A stretch of DNA of 64,000 nt from Dechloromonas sp. HYN0024. GTDB lineage: Bacteria; Pseudomonadota; Gammaproteobacteria; Burkholderiales; Rhodocyclaceae. A program made the translations under genes and the position numbers. The notes under the pieces are model-generated. The model was not told the DNA's origin, did not search any database, and saw only the letters and a list, made by a program, of their open reading frames with translations. Positions 8,350 through 17,018 of the stretch are shown one piece after another. The number at the start of each line of letters is the position of its first letter. The first letter of the stretch is position 1. The stretch lies in contig NZ_CP031842.1 in the NCBI RefSeq assembly GCF_003441615.1, forward strand, positions 2,612,001 through 2,676,000, in the 5' to 3' direction.

Positions 8350-8802
8350 ATGGCAACGATTGGAGAAGATGCAATCGAAAGGATGGGCCGTGACCATGAG
8401 CGCATGCTCGCCCTCATCGAGCGCATCCGGGCCGCATGTACCTATCCGGGTCCAACGGCCAGTTGCGCCACCTGTGACACCACCCGGCAAGGCGTCTGCC
8501 ATGGCAACATCGAACAACTGACCCGTTCCTTCGTTGAAAGCACCCTGAAACATATCCTCATCGAATCCATGCTGATGGATGAGCGGGTGCCAGCCGCCCA
8601 CCGTAGCGCACACAATCAGGCACACACGGCCATTGCGCGCCAACTGAAGAGCGTCCGGGTTGTATTCTCGGAAGATAGAAACTGCGTACTGGCCATTGAA
8701 GGCATCGAGCAAATCCACCAAGCATTGCTTGCCCACTTCAAGGAGTATGACCAGCCGCTGGAGGCTTACCTGACGGAACCAGCCCTGCCGCCGTACGCCT
8801 AG
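8350..8802 (+). CDS. Hemerythrin-like protein with Cys-rich insertion
   Basis: 150 residues. Spacing of candidate di-iron ligands matches the hemerythrin fold (numbering from ATG): His16, H68xxxE72, H88xxxH92, H123 and H129xxxxD134. Hemerythrins bind O2 or act as oxygen/iron sensors. Unusual is a segment between helices one and two with Cys30, 39, 42 and 50 (CATC then GVC-H), which could bind a metal or be redox active. Start ATG 8350 follows GGAAGG (8335-8340) with 9-base spacing. It lies 18 bases upstream of trhA on the same strand, so it may share a transcript. The domain call comes from motif spacing only. Confidence 0.65.
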   Translation: MATIGEDAIERMGRDHERMLALIERIRAACTYPGPTASCATCDTTRQGVCHGNIEQLTRSFVESTLKHILIESMLMDERVPAAHRSAHNQAHTAIARQLKSVRVVFSEDRNCVLAIEGIEQIHQALLAHFKEYDQPLEAYLTEPALPPYA

Positions 8803-8820
8803 CAGAGCGCAAAGAATCCG

Positions 8821-9438
8821 ATGTATCACGGTGAACGCTTCAATGCCTGGACCCACCTGTTCGGTGCCCTGCTGGCCCTGACCGGGGCCATCTGGCTGGT
8901 CGTTGTGGCGACGTTCAGCGGAGACCCACTGAAGACAGCCAGCATGGCCATCTATGGCGTAACACTGGTCACGCTCTATAGCATCTCGACCATTTATCAC
9001 AGCGTGCGCGGCCCACTCAAGCGCGTCCTGCGCAAGCTTGACCATCTGTCAATCTATCTGCTGATCGCCGGCAGCTACACGCCGTTCTGCCTGATCAGCC
9101 TGCACGGCCCCTGGGGTTGGTCGCTGTTTGGTGTGGTGTGGACACTGGCGGTCATCGGCATGCTGCAGGAAATCAAACCGCGTTCCGAAGCTCGCATCCT
9201 GTCGCTGGTCATTTACGCGGTGATGGGCTGGATCGTGCTGGTCGCCATCAAACCGCTGCTGGCCAGCCTCGGCCTGGCCGGATTTATCTGGCTGGCGGCG
9301 GGGGGCGTGTTCTACACCGTCGGCATCATTTTCTTTGCCTTCGATGAACGCTTCCGCCACTGGCATGGCATCTGGCACCTGTTCGTCATCGCCGGCAGCC
9401 TGATGCACTTCATCGCCATTCTGTTTTACGTGGTTTGA
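8821..9438 (+). CDS. trhA: Hemolysin III / TrhA family membrane protein
   Basis: 205 residues with seven hydrophobic segments and the family signature residues: N-terminal FNAWTHLFGALLAL, central YHSVRGPLKRVLRKLDH and C-terminal HWHGIWHLFVIAGSLMHF. It belongs to the PAQR superfamily; bacterial members are linked to membrane-fluidity/energetics homeostasis rather than true haemolysis. It sits just downstream of the hemerythrin-like gene and converges on crcB. Length is typical. Confidence 0.88.
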   Translation: MYHGERFNAWTHLFGALLALTGAIWLVVVATFSGDPLKTASMAIYGVTLVTLYSISTIYHSVRGPLKRVLRKLDHLSIYLLIAGSYTPFCLISLHGPWGWSLFGVVWTLAVIGMLQEIKPRSEARILSLVIYAVMGWIVLVAIKPLLASLGLAGFIWLAAGGVFYTVGIIFFAFDERFRHWHGIWHLFVIAGSLMHFIAILFYVV

Positions 9439-9463
9439 TTCAACCTGGAAAATCCGCCAGAAC

Positions 9464-9871
9464 TCAGGCCCAGATACGCGTCGCGCCAACGGTCAGCAGA
9501 CCCAGATAGGTCGCCGCCAGGGAACCCGCCAGATGGACCGAAGCCAGGCCGATGGCCCAGGCTGGCTGACCGGCCAGCAGGCGCTCGACGACTTCGGCCG
9601 AGAAGGTCGAAAAAGTCGTCAGACCGCCGAGAAAGCCGGTAATGGCAAACAGCTTCCAGGCCAGCGGAAAATGGGTATTGAGATGAAACAAACCGACCGC
9701 CACACCGACCAGATAACCCCCGATCACATTGGCTGCCAGCGTGCCGAGCGGCAAGGCCAGGAACAGTGGATTGAGGGCCAGCCCGAGAAACCAGCGCGCC
9801 CATGCGCCAAGCGCGGCACCAAAGCCGACGGCCAGAAAATTGAGCGCAGAGAGATTATGCAATACAAACAT
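9464..9871 (-). CDS. crcB: Fluoride ion channel CrcB/FluC
   Basis: 135 residues with four membrane helices. Diagnostic motifs: GFGAALGAWARW near the N-terminus, GTLAANVIGGYLVG (Asn of the fluoride path) and GFLGGLTTFSTFS (Phe box and Na+-site region). Fluc channels are dual-topology dimers that expel fluoride. The gene is divergent from glnS with 68 bases between the coding starts. No fluoride riboswitch consensus was found in that gap. Confidence 0.93.
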   Translation of the reverse strand: MFVLHNLSALNFLAVGFGAALGAWARWFLGLALNPLFLALPLGTLAANVIGGYLVGVAVGLFHLNTHFPLAWKLFAITGFLGGLTTFSTFSAEVVERLLAGQPAWAIGLASVHLAGSLAATYLGLLTVGATRIWA

Positions 9872-9939
9872 GAGTCGAATTTTAGCGGTTTCAAGGCACC
9901 AACCGTTAAAATGGCGTGATTGAAATCAGAGGTTTTACC

Positions 9940-11745
9940 GTGAGCAGACCCAACCCGCCCGCCAATACGCCAGCCCCCGCCGCCAATTTCATCAGGAACA
10001 TCGTCGAAGCCGACCTCGCTACCGGCAAGCACGCCCAGCGCCACTGGGCCGGCCACCCAGGAACGGCCGCCGATCATGCAGCCGCACCGCTCGACGCCGC
10101 CAAGCTGCGCACCCGTTTCCCACCCGAGCCGAACGGCTACCTGCACTTCGGCCACGCCAAGTCCATCCTCCTCAATTTCGGCCTCGCCCAGCAATACGGC
10201 GGCCGCTGCCACCTGCGTTTCGATGACACCAATCCCGAGAAGGAAGATCAGGAATACGTCGACTCGATCATCGATGCCGTCAAATGGCTCGGTTGCTCGT
10301 GGGAGAAAGATGGCGAAACCAATCTTTACTACGCCTCCAACTATTTTGACTGGATGCTGCAATGCGCCGAGGCACTGATCGCCGCTGGTCACGCCTATGT
10401 CGACAGCCAGAGCGCCGAGGACATGCGCGCCAACCGGGGCACACTGACCCAGCCGGGCAAGAACTCGCCCTTCCGCGAGCGCTCGGTCGCCGATAACATG
10501 GATTTGTTCAAGCGCATGCAGGCAGGCGAATTCGCCGATGGCATGCACATCCTGCGCGCCAAGATCGACATGGCGGCACCCAACATCAACCTGCGCGATC
10601 CGGCCATCTACCGCATCCGCCATGCCACGCACCACAACACCGGCGACAAGTACTGCGTGTACCCGATGTACACCTTCGCCCACCCGATCGAGGATGCGCT
10701 GGAAAACATCACCCACTCGATCTGCACGCTCGAATTCGAGGACCAGCGGCCATTCTACGACTGGCTGCTCGAACGTCTCGCCGAGGCGGGCCTGTTGCAG
10801 CGCCCCCTGCCGCAGCAGATCGAGTTCTCGCGCCTCAACCTGACTTACGTCGTGCTCTCCAAGCGCAAGCTGATCCAGCTGGTCGATGAAAAGCACGTCA
10901 GCGGCTGGGACGACCCGCGCATGCCGACCCTCGTCGGTGCCCGCCGACGTGGCTATTCGGCCGAGGGGTTCCGCCTCTTCGCGGACCGTATCGGCGTATC
11001 GAAGAACGATTCCCTGATCGACTACGTGCTGTTTGAAGACGCCATGCGCGAAGTCATGAACGAGTCTGACCAGCGCCGTATCGCCGTGCTCGACCCGGTC
11101 AAACTGATCATCGACAACTATCCGCAAGACGTGGTCGAAGAATGCTTCGCGCCAAACCATCCGCTGCATCCGGAACTCGGCCAGCGCAGCATACCGTTCA
11201 GCCGCGAGTTGTGGATTGAAGGCGAGGATTTCATGGAAGTCCCGAGCAAGGGCTTCCGTCGCCTCTTCCCCGGCAACATGGCCCGTCTGCGTTACGGCTA
11301 TGTGGTCGAATGCACGGGCTGCGACAAGGATGAACACGGCAAGGTCATCGCCGTCCATTGCAATTACCTGCCCGACACCAAGTCCGGCACGCCCGGCGCC
11401 GACAGCGTCAAGGTCAAGGGCAACCTGCACTGGGTCTCGGCAGCCCACGCCTACCAGGCTGAAATCCGCCTCTACGAACGCCTGTTCAAGGTGCCCGCCC
11501 CCGGTGCCCGGCGCGACGGTGACGCGCCGGATGTAGAGCGTGATTTCCTTGACGACATGAACGTGGATTCCTGCCAGACCATCACCGCCCAGCTCGAAGC
11601 CTGCCTGAAGGACGCCAGGCCGGAAGAACGCTTCCAGTTCGAACGCCACGGTTACTTCGTCGCCGACCGGGTGGACTCCAAGGCGGGCGCCCCCGTCTTC
11701 AACCGGGCGGTCACCCTGAAGGACTCCTGGGGCAAGTCGAGCTAG
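9940..11745 (+). CDS. glnS: Glutaminyl-tRNA synthetase
   Basis: 601 residues, class I synthetase. HFGH (69-72) is the HIGH motif within PPEPNGYLHFGHAKS and VLSKRK is the KMSKS-type motif; the C-terminal anticodon-binding beta-barrels follow. GTG 9940 is chosen because AGAGG (9928-9932) lies 7 bases upstream; an in-frame GTG at 9916 would add eight residues without a better site. Compared with E. coli, a loop of about 20 residues (around 30-55) is inserted before the catalytic fold. Small Cys protein, methyltransferase and pyrF genes follow on the same strand. Confidence 0.96.
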   Translation: MSRPNPPANTPAPAANFIRNIVEADLATGKHAQRHWAGHPGTAADHAAAPLDAAKLRTRFPPEPNGYLHFGHAKSILLNFGLAQQYGGRCHLRFDDTNPEKEDQEYVDSIIDAVKWLGCSWEKDGETNLYYASNYFDWMLQCAEALIAAGHAYVDSQSAEDMRANRGTLTQPGKNSPFRERSVADNMDLFKRMQAGEFADGMHILRAKIDMAAPNINLRDPAIYRIRHATHHNTGDKYCVYPMYTFAHPIEDALENITHSICTLEFEDQRPFYDWLLERLAEAGLLQRPLPQQIEFSRLNLTYVVLSKRKLIQLVDEKHVSGWDDPRMPTLVGARRRGYSAEGFRLFADRIGVSKNDSLIDYVLFEDAMREVMNESDQRRIAVLDPVKLIIDNYPQDVVEECFAPNHPLHPELGQRSIPFSRELWIEGEDFMEVPSKGFRRLFPGNMARLRYGYVVECTGCDKDEHGKVIAVHCNYLPDTKSGTPGADSVKVKGNLHWVSAAHAYQAEIRLYERLFKVPAPGARRDGDAPDVERDFLDDMNVDSCQTITAQLEACLKDARPEERFQFERHGYFVADRVDSKAGAPVFNRAVTLKDSWGKSS

Positions 11746-11749
11746 CGCG

Positions 11750-11971
11750 ATGGGGGGTGGATGGGGTTGCCCGCACGAGGTCAATGATCGTTGCCTCAAA
11801 ATCAATAACTTGCCGTGCAATCCTGGCATGAAGGGCTGCGAGCTTTACGGGCGCTACCGCTTTGCCGATGAGAGCAAGAACACCCGTTACTGGGAAAAAA
11901 AGGAACGGGCGGAAGCGCCTCGCCCCGCCGCCCAACCGGCCCCCAGCACCGAAGATCGCCAGACGGACTGA
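11750..11971 (+). CDS. Small four-cysteine protein of unknown function
   Basis: 73 residues. Four Cys at 7, 15, 23 and 30, evenly spaced (seven, seven and six residues between them), in CPHEVNDRCLKINNLPC followed by NPGMKGCELYGRYRF. This suggests a small zinc or iron site. The C-terminal 25 residues are charged, Pro/Ala-rich and probably disordered. It begins 4 bases after the glnS stop and ends 3 bases before the methyltransferase ATG, so it is translated in series with both. No good ribosome-binding site was seen, consistent with coupling. The family is not recognised. Confidence 0.6.
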   Translation: MGGGWGCPHEVNDRCLKINNLPCNPGMKGCELYGRYRFADESKNTRYWEKKERAEAPRPAAQPAPSTEDRQTD

Positions 11972-11974
11972 ACC

Positions 11975-13156
11975 ATGTCTCGTGACGTCGAACAACTCGG
12001 CCAGGTCTTCACCCCGCCCAACGTGGTGAATTTCATGCTCGACCTGTGTGCGAACAAGGGGCGAACCCTTGAGCCATCAGCCGGCGACGGCGCATTCTTT
12101 AACCAACTGACGACAAGGCAGGCCGATTGCGTCGGCATCGAGGTCGACCCACGGGTCGCCCCCGCCGGCGCACAGGTTCGCGACTTCTTTGCCTACCCGC
12201 TCAGCGAGCAGTTCGACACCATCATCGGCAATCCGCCTTACGTGCGCTTCCAGGATGTCTCGGCCAATACCAAAAAACGGCTGAAGTCCGAGCTCTTCGA
12301 TGCGCGCAGCAACCTGTTCCTGTTCTTCATCGAAAAGTGTATCCGCCACCTCAAGCCGGGCGGCGAACTGGTTTTCATCGTACCCCGCGAGTTCATCAAG
12401 CTAACCGCCGCCAAGAAGCTCAATGCCTGGCTTTACGCGCAGGGCAGCATCACGCACTTTTACGAAACCGGGGACGTCCGGGTCTTCGGTAGCCATACCC
12501 CGAACTGCGCCATTTTCCGTTTTGAAAAAGGCCGCACCGATCGCCGCATGGCCGACGGCCGTCGCTTTGTCGAAGCCGATGGGCAATTGATGTTCCTGCG
12601 CGACGATCATGCCGTACGCTTTGCCGACGTCTTTGCCGTCAAGGTCGGGGCCGTCTCCGGGGCCGACCACCTCTACGCCCACCCCAAGGGCAACATGGAG
12701 TTCGTCTATTCGAAGACAGTGGAAACCGGCGAAACACGCCGCATGCTGTACGGCATCAAACATCCGCATCTCGACAAGCACAAGGACGAACTGCTCGCCC
12801 GTCGCGTCCGCAAATTTGATGAACGCAACTGGTGGCAGTGGGGCCGCGCTTTTCCAGTCAGCGAACTGCCGCGCATCTACGTCAATGGCCGGACGCGCAA
12901 GCCGGAACCGTTCTTCCTGCACGACTGCCACAGCTTCGATGGTGCCATCCTCGCCCTGTTCCCGAAGAATACGCGGATTGCCCGCCGCGATCTGATCGAG
13001 TGCACGATGATGCTGAACAAGGAAGTCGACTGGCAGCAACTCGGTTTCGTCTGCGACGGCCGCTTCCTGTTCACCCAGCGCAGCCTGCAAAATTGCCTGC
13101 TGCCAGAAAAATTTTCCCGTTATTTACCGTCTGAAAAGCACAAGGACGTCGCATGA
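11975..13156 (+). CDS. Orphan adenine-N6 DNA methyltransferase (class I, NPPY)
   Basis: 393 residues. The N-terminus [16 protein letters not shown] is typical of type II/Eco57I-like methylases. Motif [10 protein letters not shown] (33-41) binds SAM and NPPY (86-89) is the adenine-N6 catalytic motif. The C-terminal half resembles a TaqI-type target-recognition domain. No restriction endonuclease gene is adjacent: the neighbours are glnS, a small Cys protein and pyrF. It is therefore an orphan, with an epigenetic or protective role possible. Its stop overlaps the pyrF start (ATGA, 13153-13156). Sequence specificity cannot be read from the sequence. Confidence 0.8.
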   Translation: MSRDVEQLGQVFTPPNVVNFMLDLCANKGRTLEPSAGDGAFFNQLTTRQADCVGIEVDPRVAPAGAQVRDFFAYPLSEQFDTIIGNPPYVRFQDVSANTKKRLKSELFDARSNLFLFFIEKCIRHLKPGGELVFIVPREFIKLTAAKKLNAWLYAQGSITHFYETGDVRVFGSHTPNCAIFRFEKGRTDRRMADGRRFVEADGQLMFLRDDHAVRFADVFAVKVGAVSGADHLYAHPKGNMEFVYSKTVETGETRRMLYGIKHPHLDKHKDELLARRVRKFDERNWWQWGRAFPVSELPRIYVNGRTRKPEPFFLHDCHSFDGAILALFPKNTRIARRDLIECTMMLNKEVDWQQLGFVCDGRFLFTQRSLQNCLLPEKFSRYLPSEKHKDVA

Positions 13157-13965
13157 CCTTTATCGAACAACTGACTGCCGCCTGGCAAAAAAACAACTCA
13201 CTGCTCTGCGTCGGCCTCGACCCCGATCCGGCCAAGTTTCCCGCCCATCTCAAGGGCCGTGACGACGCGATTTTCGAATTCTGCGCCGCCATCGTTGATG
13301 CCACGGCCGATCTCGTCTGTTCGTTCAAGCCACAGATCGCCTACTTCGCTGCCCGCCGCGCTGAAGACCAGCTGGAAGCCCTGATCGCCCATATCCACAC
13401 CAAGCATCCCGGCATTCCGGTCATTCTCGATTCAAAACGCGGCGACATTGGCTCGACCGCCGAGCAATACGCCGTCGAGGCCTTCGAGCGCTACCAGGCC
13501 GATGCCGTCACGGTAAACCCCTACATGGGCCGCGACTCGGTCGATCCCTACCTGGCCTACCCGGACAAGGGTGTCATCCTGCTCTGCCGCACCTCCAACC
13601 CCGGCGGCTCCGACCTGCAGTTCCTCGATGTCGGTGGCGAAAAGCTCTACGAGCGGGTCGCCCGTCTCGCTGCTGGCGAGTGGAACACCTCCGGCCAGAT
13701 CAGCCTCGTCGTCGGCGCCACCTTCCCGGCTGAGATCGCCCGCGTCCGCGCCATCGTTGGCGACGTGCCATTGCTGGTGCCGGGTATCGGCGCCCAGGGC
13801 GGCGACATCGAAGCCACCGTCAGGGCCGGCCAGACAAAAAATGCCACTGGCCTGATGATCAACTCGTCACGTGCCATTCTCTATGCCGGCAAGGATGCCG
13901 ATTATGCCGCTGCGGCCCGCCGTGTCGCGCTGGAAACCCGTGACGCCATCAACCAATACCGCTAA
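13153..13965 (+). CDS. pyrF: Orotidine 5'-phosphate decarboxylase
   Basis: 270 residues, the longer type-2 form of OMP decarboxylase that makes UMP, the last de novo pyrimidine step. The catalytic motif DSKRGDIG (93-100) has the Asp-Lys-Asp network, and the phosphate-binding end is [10 protein letters not shown]. Translation is probably coupled to the upstream DNA methyltransferase through ATGA. A zinc metallopeptidase gene follows 11 bases downstream on the same strand. Confidence 0.96.
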   Translation: MTFIEQLTAAWQKNNSLLCVGLDPDPAKFPAHLKGRDDAIFEFCAAIVDATADLVCSFKPQIAYFAARRAEDQLEALIAHIHTKHPGIPVILDSKRGDIGSTAEQYAVEAFERYQADAVTVNPYMGRDSVDPYLAYPDKGVILLCRTSNPGGSDLQFLDVGGEKLYERVARLAAGEWNTSGQISLVVGATFPAEIARVRAIVGDVPLLVPGIGAQGGDIEATVRAGQTKNATGLMINSSRAILYAGKDADYAAAARRVALETRDAINQYR

Positions 13966-13976
13966 GGAACAACAGC

Positions 13977-14852
13977 ATGCGCATGGATGACCAACGCGAA
14001 AGCGACAACCTCGAAGATCGCCGGGGCGATGGCGGCGGCGGTGGCCTGAGCTTTGGTGGCGGCCGCATGGGCCTTGGAACCATCGTCATTGCGCTGGTTG
14101 CCAGCTATTTCCTCGGCATCAATCCGATGACCGTGCTCAACATGCTCAGCGGCGGCGGCATGCCGGCCATTGAACAAAGTGCGCCGCGCCCGCATCCGGC
14201 ACCGGCCAACGACCAGATGGCCCACTTTGTATCCAGGGTTCTGGCCTCGACCGAAGACACCTGGACCGAGGTTTTCCGCGCCAATGGTCGCCAGTACGAA
14301 AAACCCAAGCTTGTCCTGTTCACCGGCGCGACGCCGACCGCCTGTGGGACTGGCCAGACGGCGATGGGCCCCTTCTACTGCCCGGGTGACCACAAGGTGT
14401 ATATCGACCTCGCCTTCTATCAGGAGCTGAAAAGCCGCTTCCACGCGCCCGGCGAATTCGCCCAGGCCTATGTGATTGCGCACGAAGTCGGCCACCATGT
14501 GCAAAATCTGCTCGGCATCGCCGACAAGGTGCACCAGGCCCGGCAACGCGCCGGCAAGGTCGAGGCCAATGCCCTTTCCGTCCGTATGGAACTGCAGGCC
14601 GACTGTCTGGCCGGCGTCTGGGGCAAGCGCACCGACACCATGAAGGGCGTGCTCGAACCGGGCGACCTGGAAGCCGCGCTGACCGCCGCCTCGGCCATCG
14701 GTGACGATAAACTCCAGCAACAGGCGCAGGGGCGCATCGTGCCGGAAAGCTTTACCCATGGCACATCGGCGCAGCGGGTCCGTTGGTTCAAGGTCGGCTT
14801 TGAAAGCGGCGACATGAACCAGTGCAATACCTTCAAGGCGGCCCAACTCTGA
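13977..14852 (+). CDS. YpfJ-family neutral zinc metallopeptidase
   Basis: 291 residues. Gly-rich N-terminal tail (18-32), one membrane anchor (about 33-50), then the Zn_peptidase domain with HEVGHH (169-174) and a second conserved part (MELQADCLAGVWG). The domain would face the periplasm. AAGGA (13964-13968) lies 8 bases before ATG 13977; a second ATG two codons later is possible. The physiological substrate of the family is unknown. The next gene's frame overlaps this one's 3' end. Confidence 0.87.
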   Translation: MRMDDQRESDNLEDRRGDGGGGGLSFGGGRMGLGTIVIALVASYFLGINPMTVLNMLSGGGMPAIEQSAPRPHPAPANDQMAHFVSRVLASTEDTWTEVFRANGRQYEKPKLVLFTGATPTACGTGQTAMGPFYCPGDHKVYIDLAFYQELKSRFHAPGEFAQAYVIAHEVGHHVQNLLGIADKVHQARQRAGKVEANALSVRMELQADCLAGVWGKRTDTMKGVLEPGDLEAALTAASAIGDDKLQQQAQGRIVPESFTHGTSAQRVRWFKVGFESGDMNQCNTFKAAQL

Positions 14853-15667
14853 AACGGATCCACCTTCTGGCCAGCGCTCTGCTGCTCACCGGCAGCCTGG
14901 GCGCGGCAGCCCTGCCGCAGCATTCACCGGTACCGGGCGGCGTCGCCGTCATCGATCTGGGCCCCGCCGGAAGTGCCGCCCCGACGGCCCGCTGGGGCGA
15001 ACAGCCGATCGCCGTGGTGGGCGACAAAGGACGCTGGTTTGCGCTGTTCGGCATTCCACTCGACACGCTGCCCGGCGAGCTGGAAATCCGTATTTCTGCC
15101 GGAGCCACCACCACCCCACGGACAGTCGCCATCCAGGTCAAAAGTTATCCGGAACAACGCCTGACCATCAAGGACAAGCGCAAGGTCGAACCCAATCCGG
15201 ACGATCTGGTCCGTATCGAACGCGAGCAGAAAATCACCGAAGCGATCAAGCGCCGCTTTTCCGACCCGGCACCGGCCACCGACTTCGCGCTACCCGCCAA
15301 GGGCCCTCTCTCGTCACGCTTCGGCCTGCGCCGCATATTCAACGGCCTGCCACGCAACCCGCACGCCGGCCTCGATGTCGCCGTCGGCACCGGCGCCCCC
15401 GTCTCCGCACCAGCCGATGGCGTCGTCGCCAACGTCGGCGATTATTTCTTCAACGGCAACACCGTTTTCATCGATCACGGTCAGGGACTGATTACCGCCT
15501 ACATGCACCTCTCCCGCACCGACGTTCGCGCCGGGCAAGCCGTCAAAAAGGGGGAGCCCATCGGCGCGGTCGGAGCCACCGGACGGGTCACCGGCCCGCA
15601 CCTGCACTGGGCGGTGATCCTCAACAACACGCCGGTTGATCCCGAACTTTTCCTGAGCCGACGCTAA
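14822..15667 (+). CDS. M23 (LytM) family peptidase, secreted
   Basis: 281 residues from GTG 14822, which overlaps the previous gene by 31 bases; a CTG at 14849 overlapping its stop is an alternative start. A signal peptide (KRIHLLASALLLTGSLGAAA) is followed by a beta-rich region (about 40-110). The C-terminal LytM domain has H181xxxD185 and HLH (260-262), so zinc ligands are complete and it may cut peptidoglycan cross-links. It resembles the secreted M23 proteins with an N-terminal immunoglobulin-like domain found in many betaproteobacteria. Confidence 0.85.
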   Translation: MQYLQGGPTLKRIHLLASALLLTGSLGAAALPQHSPVPGGVAVIDLGPAGSAAPTARWGEQPIAVVGDKGRWFALFGIPLDTLPGELEIRISAGATTTPRTVAIQVKSYPEQRLTIKDKRKVEPNPDDLVRIEREQKITEAIKRRFSDPAPATDFALPAKGPLSSRFGLRRIFNGLPRNPHAGLDVAVGTGAPVSAPADGVVANVGDYFFNGNTVFIDHGQGLITAYMHLSRTDVRAGQAVKKGEPIGAVGATGRVTGPHLHWAVILNNTPVDPELFLSRR

Positions 15668-15686
15668 GCGCCGGCCGGCACTGAAC

Positions 15687-16004
15687 ATGCACGAGCAGAT
15701 CATCCACCTTCACCGCGAGGCCCCGGCCAAGCCAGCCGAAGGCCAGCCCTGCAATGGCTGCGGTGTTTGCTGCGCACTGGAAACCTGCCCGGCGGCCCGT
15801 CTGCGCTTCCGGCAGGGGCAAGGCCTCTGTCCGGCCCTGCACTGGTCAACCGATGACCGGCGCTATCACTGCGGCCTGCTTGTCGATCCGAAAAAATATC
15901 TGCCCTGGCTGCCCGGTCTCGCCACCTCGGCTGCCAAAAGGCTGCTTGCCAGGTGGATTGCCGCCGGTCAAGGTTGCGACTGCGATGCCGAAGTTCAGGC
16001 CTGA
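15687..16004 (+). CDS. YkgJ-like Cys-cluster protein
   Basis: 105 residues with an N-terminal cluster CNGCGVCCALETC, then C-P-A-L and YHCGLLVDP. This pattern matches the zinc/iron-chelating domain (YkgJ/UPF0153 type). No signal peptide, so cytoplasmic. It follows the M23 gene by 19 bases. Its 3' end overlaps the opposing Rid-family gene by 10 bases. Function of the family is not established; metal binding is inferred from the Cys pattern. Confidence 0.65.
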   Translation: MHEQIIHLHREAPAKPAEGQPCNGCGVCCALETCPAARLRFRQGQGLCPALHWSTDDRRYHCGLLVDPKKYLPWLPGLATSAAKRLLARWIAAGQGCDCDAEVQA

Positions 16005-16348
16005 GTGACAGCGGCCGTCAGCACCACTTCAACCCGGTATTTTTCATGTGACAGCCGGGCCTGCACGCAGGCGCGGGTGGGTGCATGGCCTGCCGGCACC
16101 CAGGCATCCCAGACGACGTTCATGGCCTCGTAATCGGCCATGTCGGCGAGATAGATTGTCACCATCAACAAACGGCTACGGTCACTCCCCGCCTGCGCTA
16201 AAAGACGGTCCACGCTGGTGAGAACATTGTCGGTTTGGGCGGCCACATCGCTATCGAGATTGGCTGGAACCTCGACCAGATAAACCGTACCGGCATGAAC
16301 AACACTATCGGAATAGCGGCGGGTCGTACCGTGACGTTGAATGGACAT
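15995..16348 (-). CDS. Rid/YjgF family protein
   Basis: 117 residues from ATG 16348. A trimeric RidA-type fold is suggested by the N-terminal YSDSVVHAGTVYL, central VDRLLAQAGSDRSRLLMVTIYLADM and C-terminal APTRACVQARL with the conserved Arg for carboxylate binding. Canonical RidA hydrolyses reactive enamine/imine intermediates; the exact subfamily is unclear because the flanking motifs differ from classic RidA. The 251-base leader upstream contains strong hairpins on this gene's strand. Confidence 0.8.
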   Translation of the reverse strand: MSIQRHGTTRRYSDSVVHAGTVYLVEVPANLDSDVAAQTDNVLTSVDRLLAQAGSDRSRLLMVTIYLADMADYEAMNVVWDAWVPAGHAPTRACVQARLSHEKYRVEVVLTAAVTQA

Positions 16349-16367
16349 TCTCAATCCCTGAAAGCGT

Positions 16368-16446
16368 GAAGCCCATGCGTTTCAGGCACGGGCTTCGGTT
16401 ACTGCAGCCCCGGCTCTGTCGGCTGGGGCATTTCGGCTATTCGCCG
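16368..16446 (-). other. Structured leader/intercistronic region upstream of the Rid-family gene
   Basis: Three successive stems on the minus strand: CGGC/GCCG (16434-16446), GCCCC/GGGGC (16407-16429) and an 11-bp stem with a CUGAAAC loop (16368-16396). The 11-bp stem is perfect only as minus-strand RNA, where one pair is G-U; on the plus strand it would be an A-C mismatch. That strand bias argues for an RNA read in the same direction as the Rid gene, whose ATG is 20 bases further on. No T-tract follows, so it is not an ordinary terminator. It matches no riboswitch class known to me. Confidence 0.45.
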
Positions 16447-16599
16447 TTACGGAGTACTACACGGTCATCTCAAGAAAACTTCTATTGAAACCTGCCATAG
16501 AATCTCCAGCAGCGCAGCGGGGACACCCATGACATGCCGGGCTTGCTGCAAACCACGACACGAATTCAGCTTATCACTCCGGCAGAAAAAAGCTAGCCG

Positions 16600-17013
16600 T
16601 TAACGCCGGAAGATCACATTGCCGCCGGCCGGCACTTTCGACAAGGGGACATAGCCGACGGCACCGGGCGTCGCCTGGACATAGGCGACTACCGCGTCGA
16701 CATCCGCCAACTCCTTGGGCGGCGCACCTTTGCCGACATAGCGACGGACTAGCCAATAGCCGGTGTACTGCTCTTCATTCTGCCCCATCACGGTGGCCAG
16801 AAAACGTTCGCGCAAGGGATGTCCGGCCGGGAAATTGACCGGAATCGCCTGCTGCTCGCCGAGCGAAACAACCCGCCCGGTATACAGCCGCTGCAGCGAC
16901 GACTGATCGGTTCTGGGCAGCCCACCATTCCCGATGAAGACGATCGCCTCCTCAGCCAGCCCGGCAATGGGCAGGGAGGCGACCAGCAGGAAGAGGAGAA
17001 CGCGCTTCAACAT
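16600..17013 (-). CDS. Small periplasmic phosphate-binding-like (PBP fold) protein
   Basis: 137 residues. Signal peptide MLKRVLLFLLVASLPIAGLAEE. The mature part (VFIGNGGLPRTDQSSLQRLYTGRVVSLGEQQAIPVNF... GAVGYVPLS) is like one lobe of PstS-type substrate-binding proteins, about half their length. Such short forms are usually called phosphate ABC transporter substrate-binding protein, but no ABC transporter lies here. It is last in a minus-strand operon behind an outer-membrane barrel (5-base gap), an HD-GYP regulator and a hybrid kinase. A ligand-presentation role for the kinase is plausible but inferred. Confidence 0.7.
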   Translation of the reverse strand: MLKRVLLFLLVASLPIAGLAEEAIVFIGNGGLPRTDQSSLQRLYTGRVVSLGEQQAIPVNFPAGHPLRERFLATVMGQNEEQYTGYWLVRRYVGKGAPPKELADVDAVVAYVQATPGAVGYVPLSKVPAGGNVIFRR

Positions 17014-17018
17014 GGCGC

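Noticed and set aside
9872..9939. Fluoride riboswitch upstream of crcB
   Set aside because: The 68-base gap does not contain the conserved riboswitch core or its pseudoknot arrangement.
9724..11829. A 701-codon open frame on the minus strand opposite glnS
   Set aside because: It lies wholly antisense to an unmistakable glnS, overlaps crcB and has a composition typical of reverse frames in GC-rich DNA.
16368..16396. The 11-bp hairpin as a rho-independent terminator of the kinase operon
   Set aside because: No T-tract follows on the minus strand, and it lies over 200 bases past the operon's last stop.
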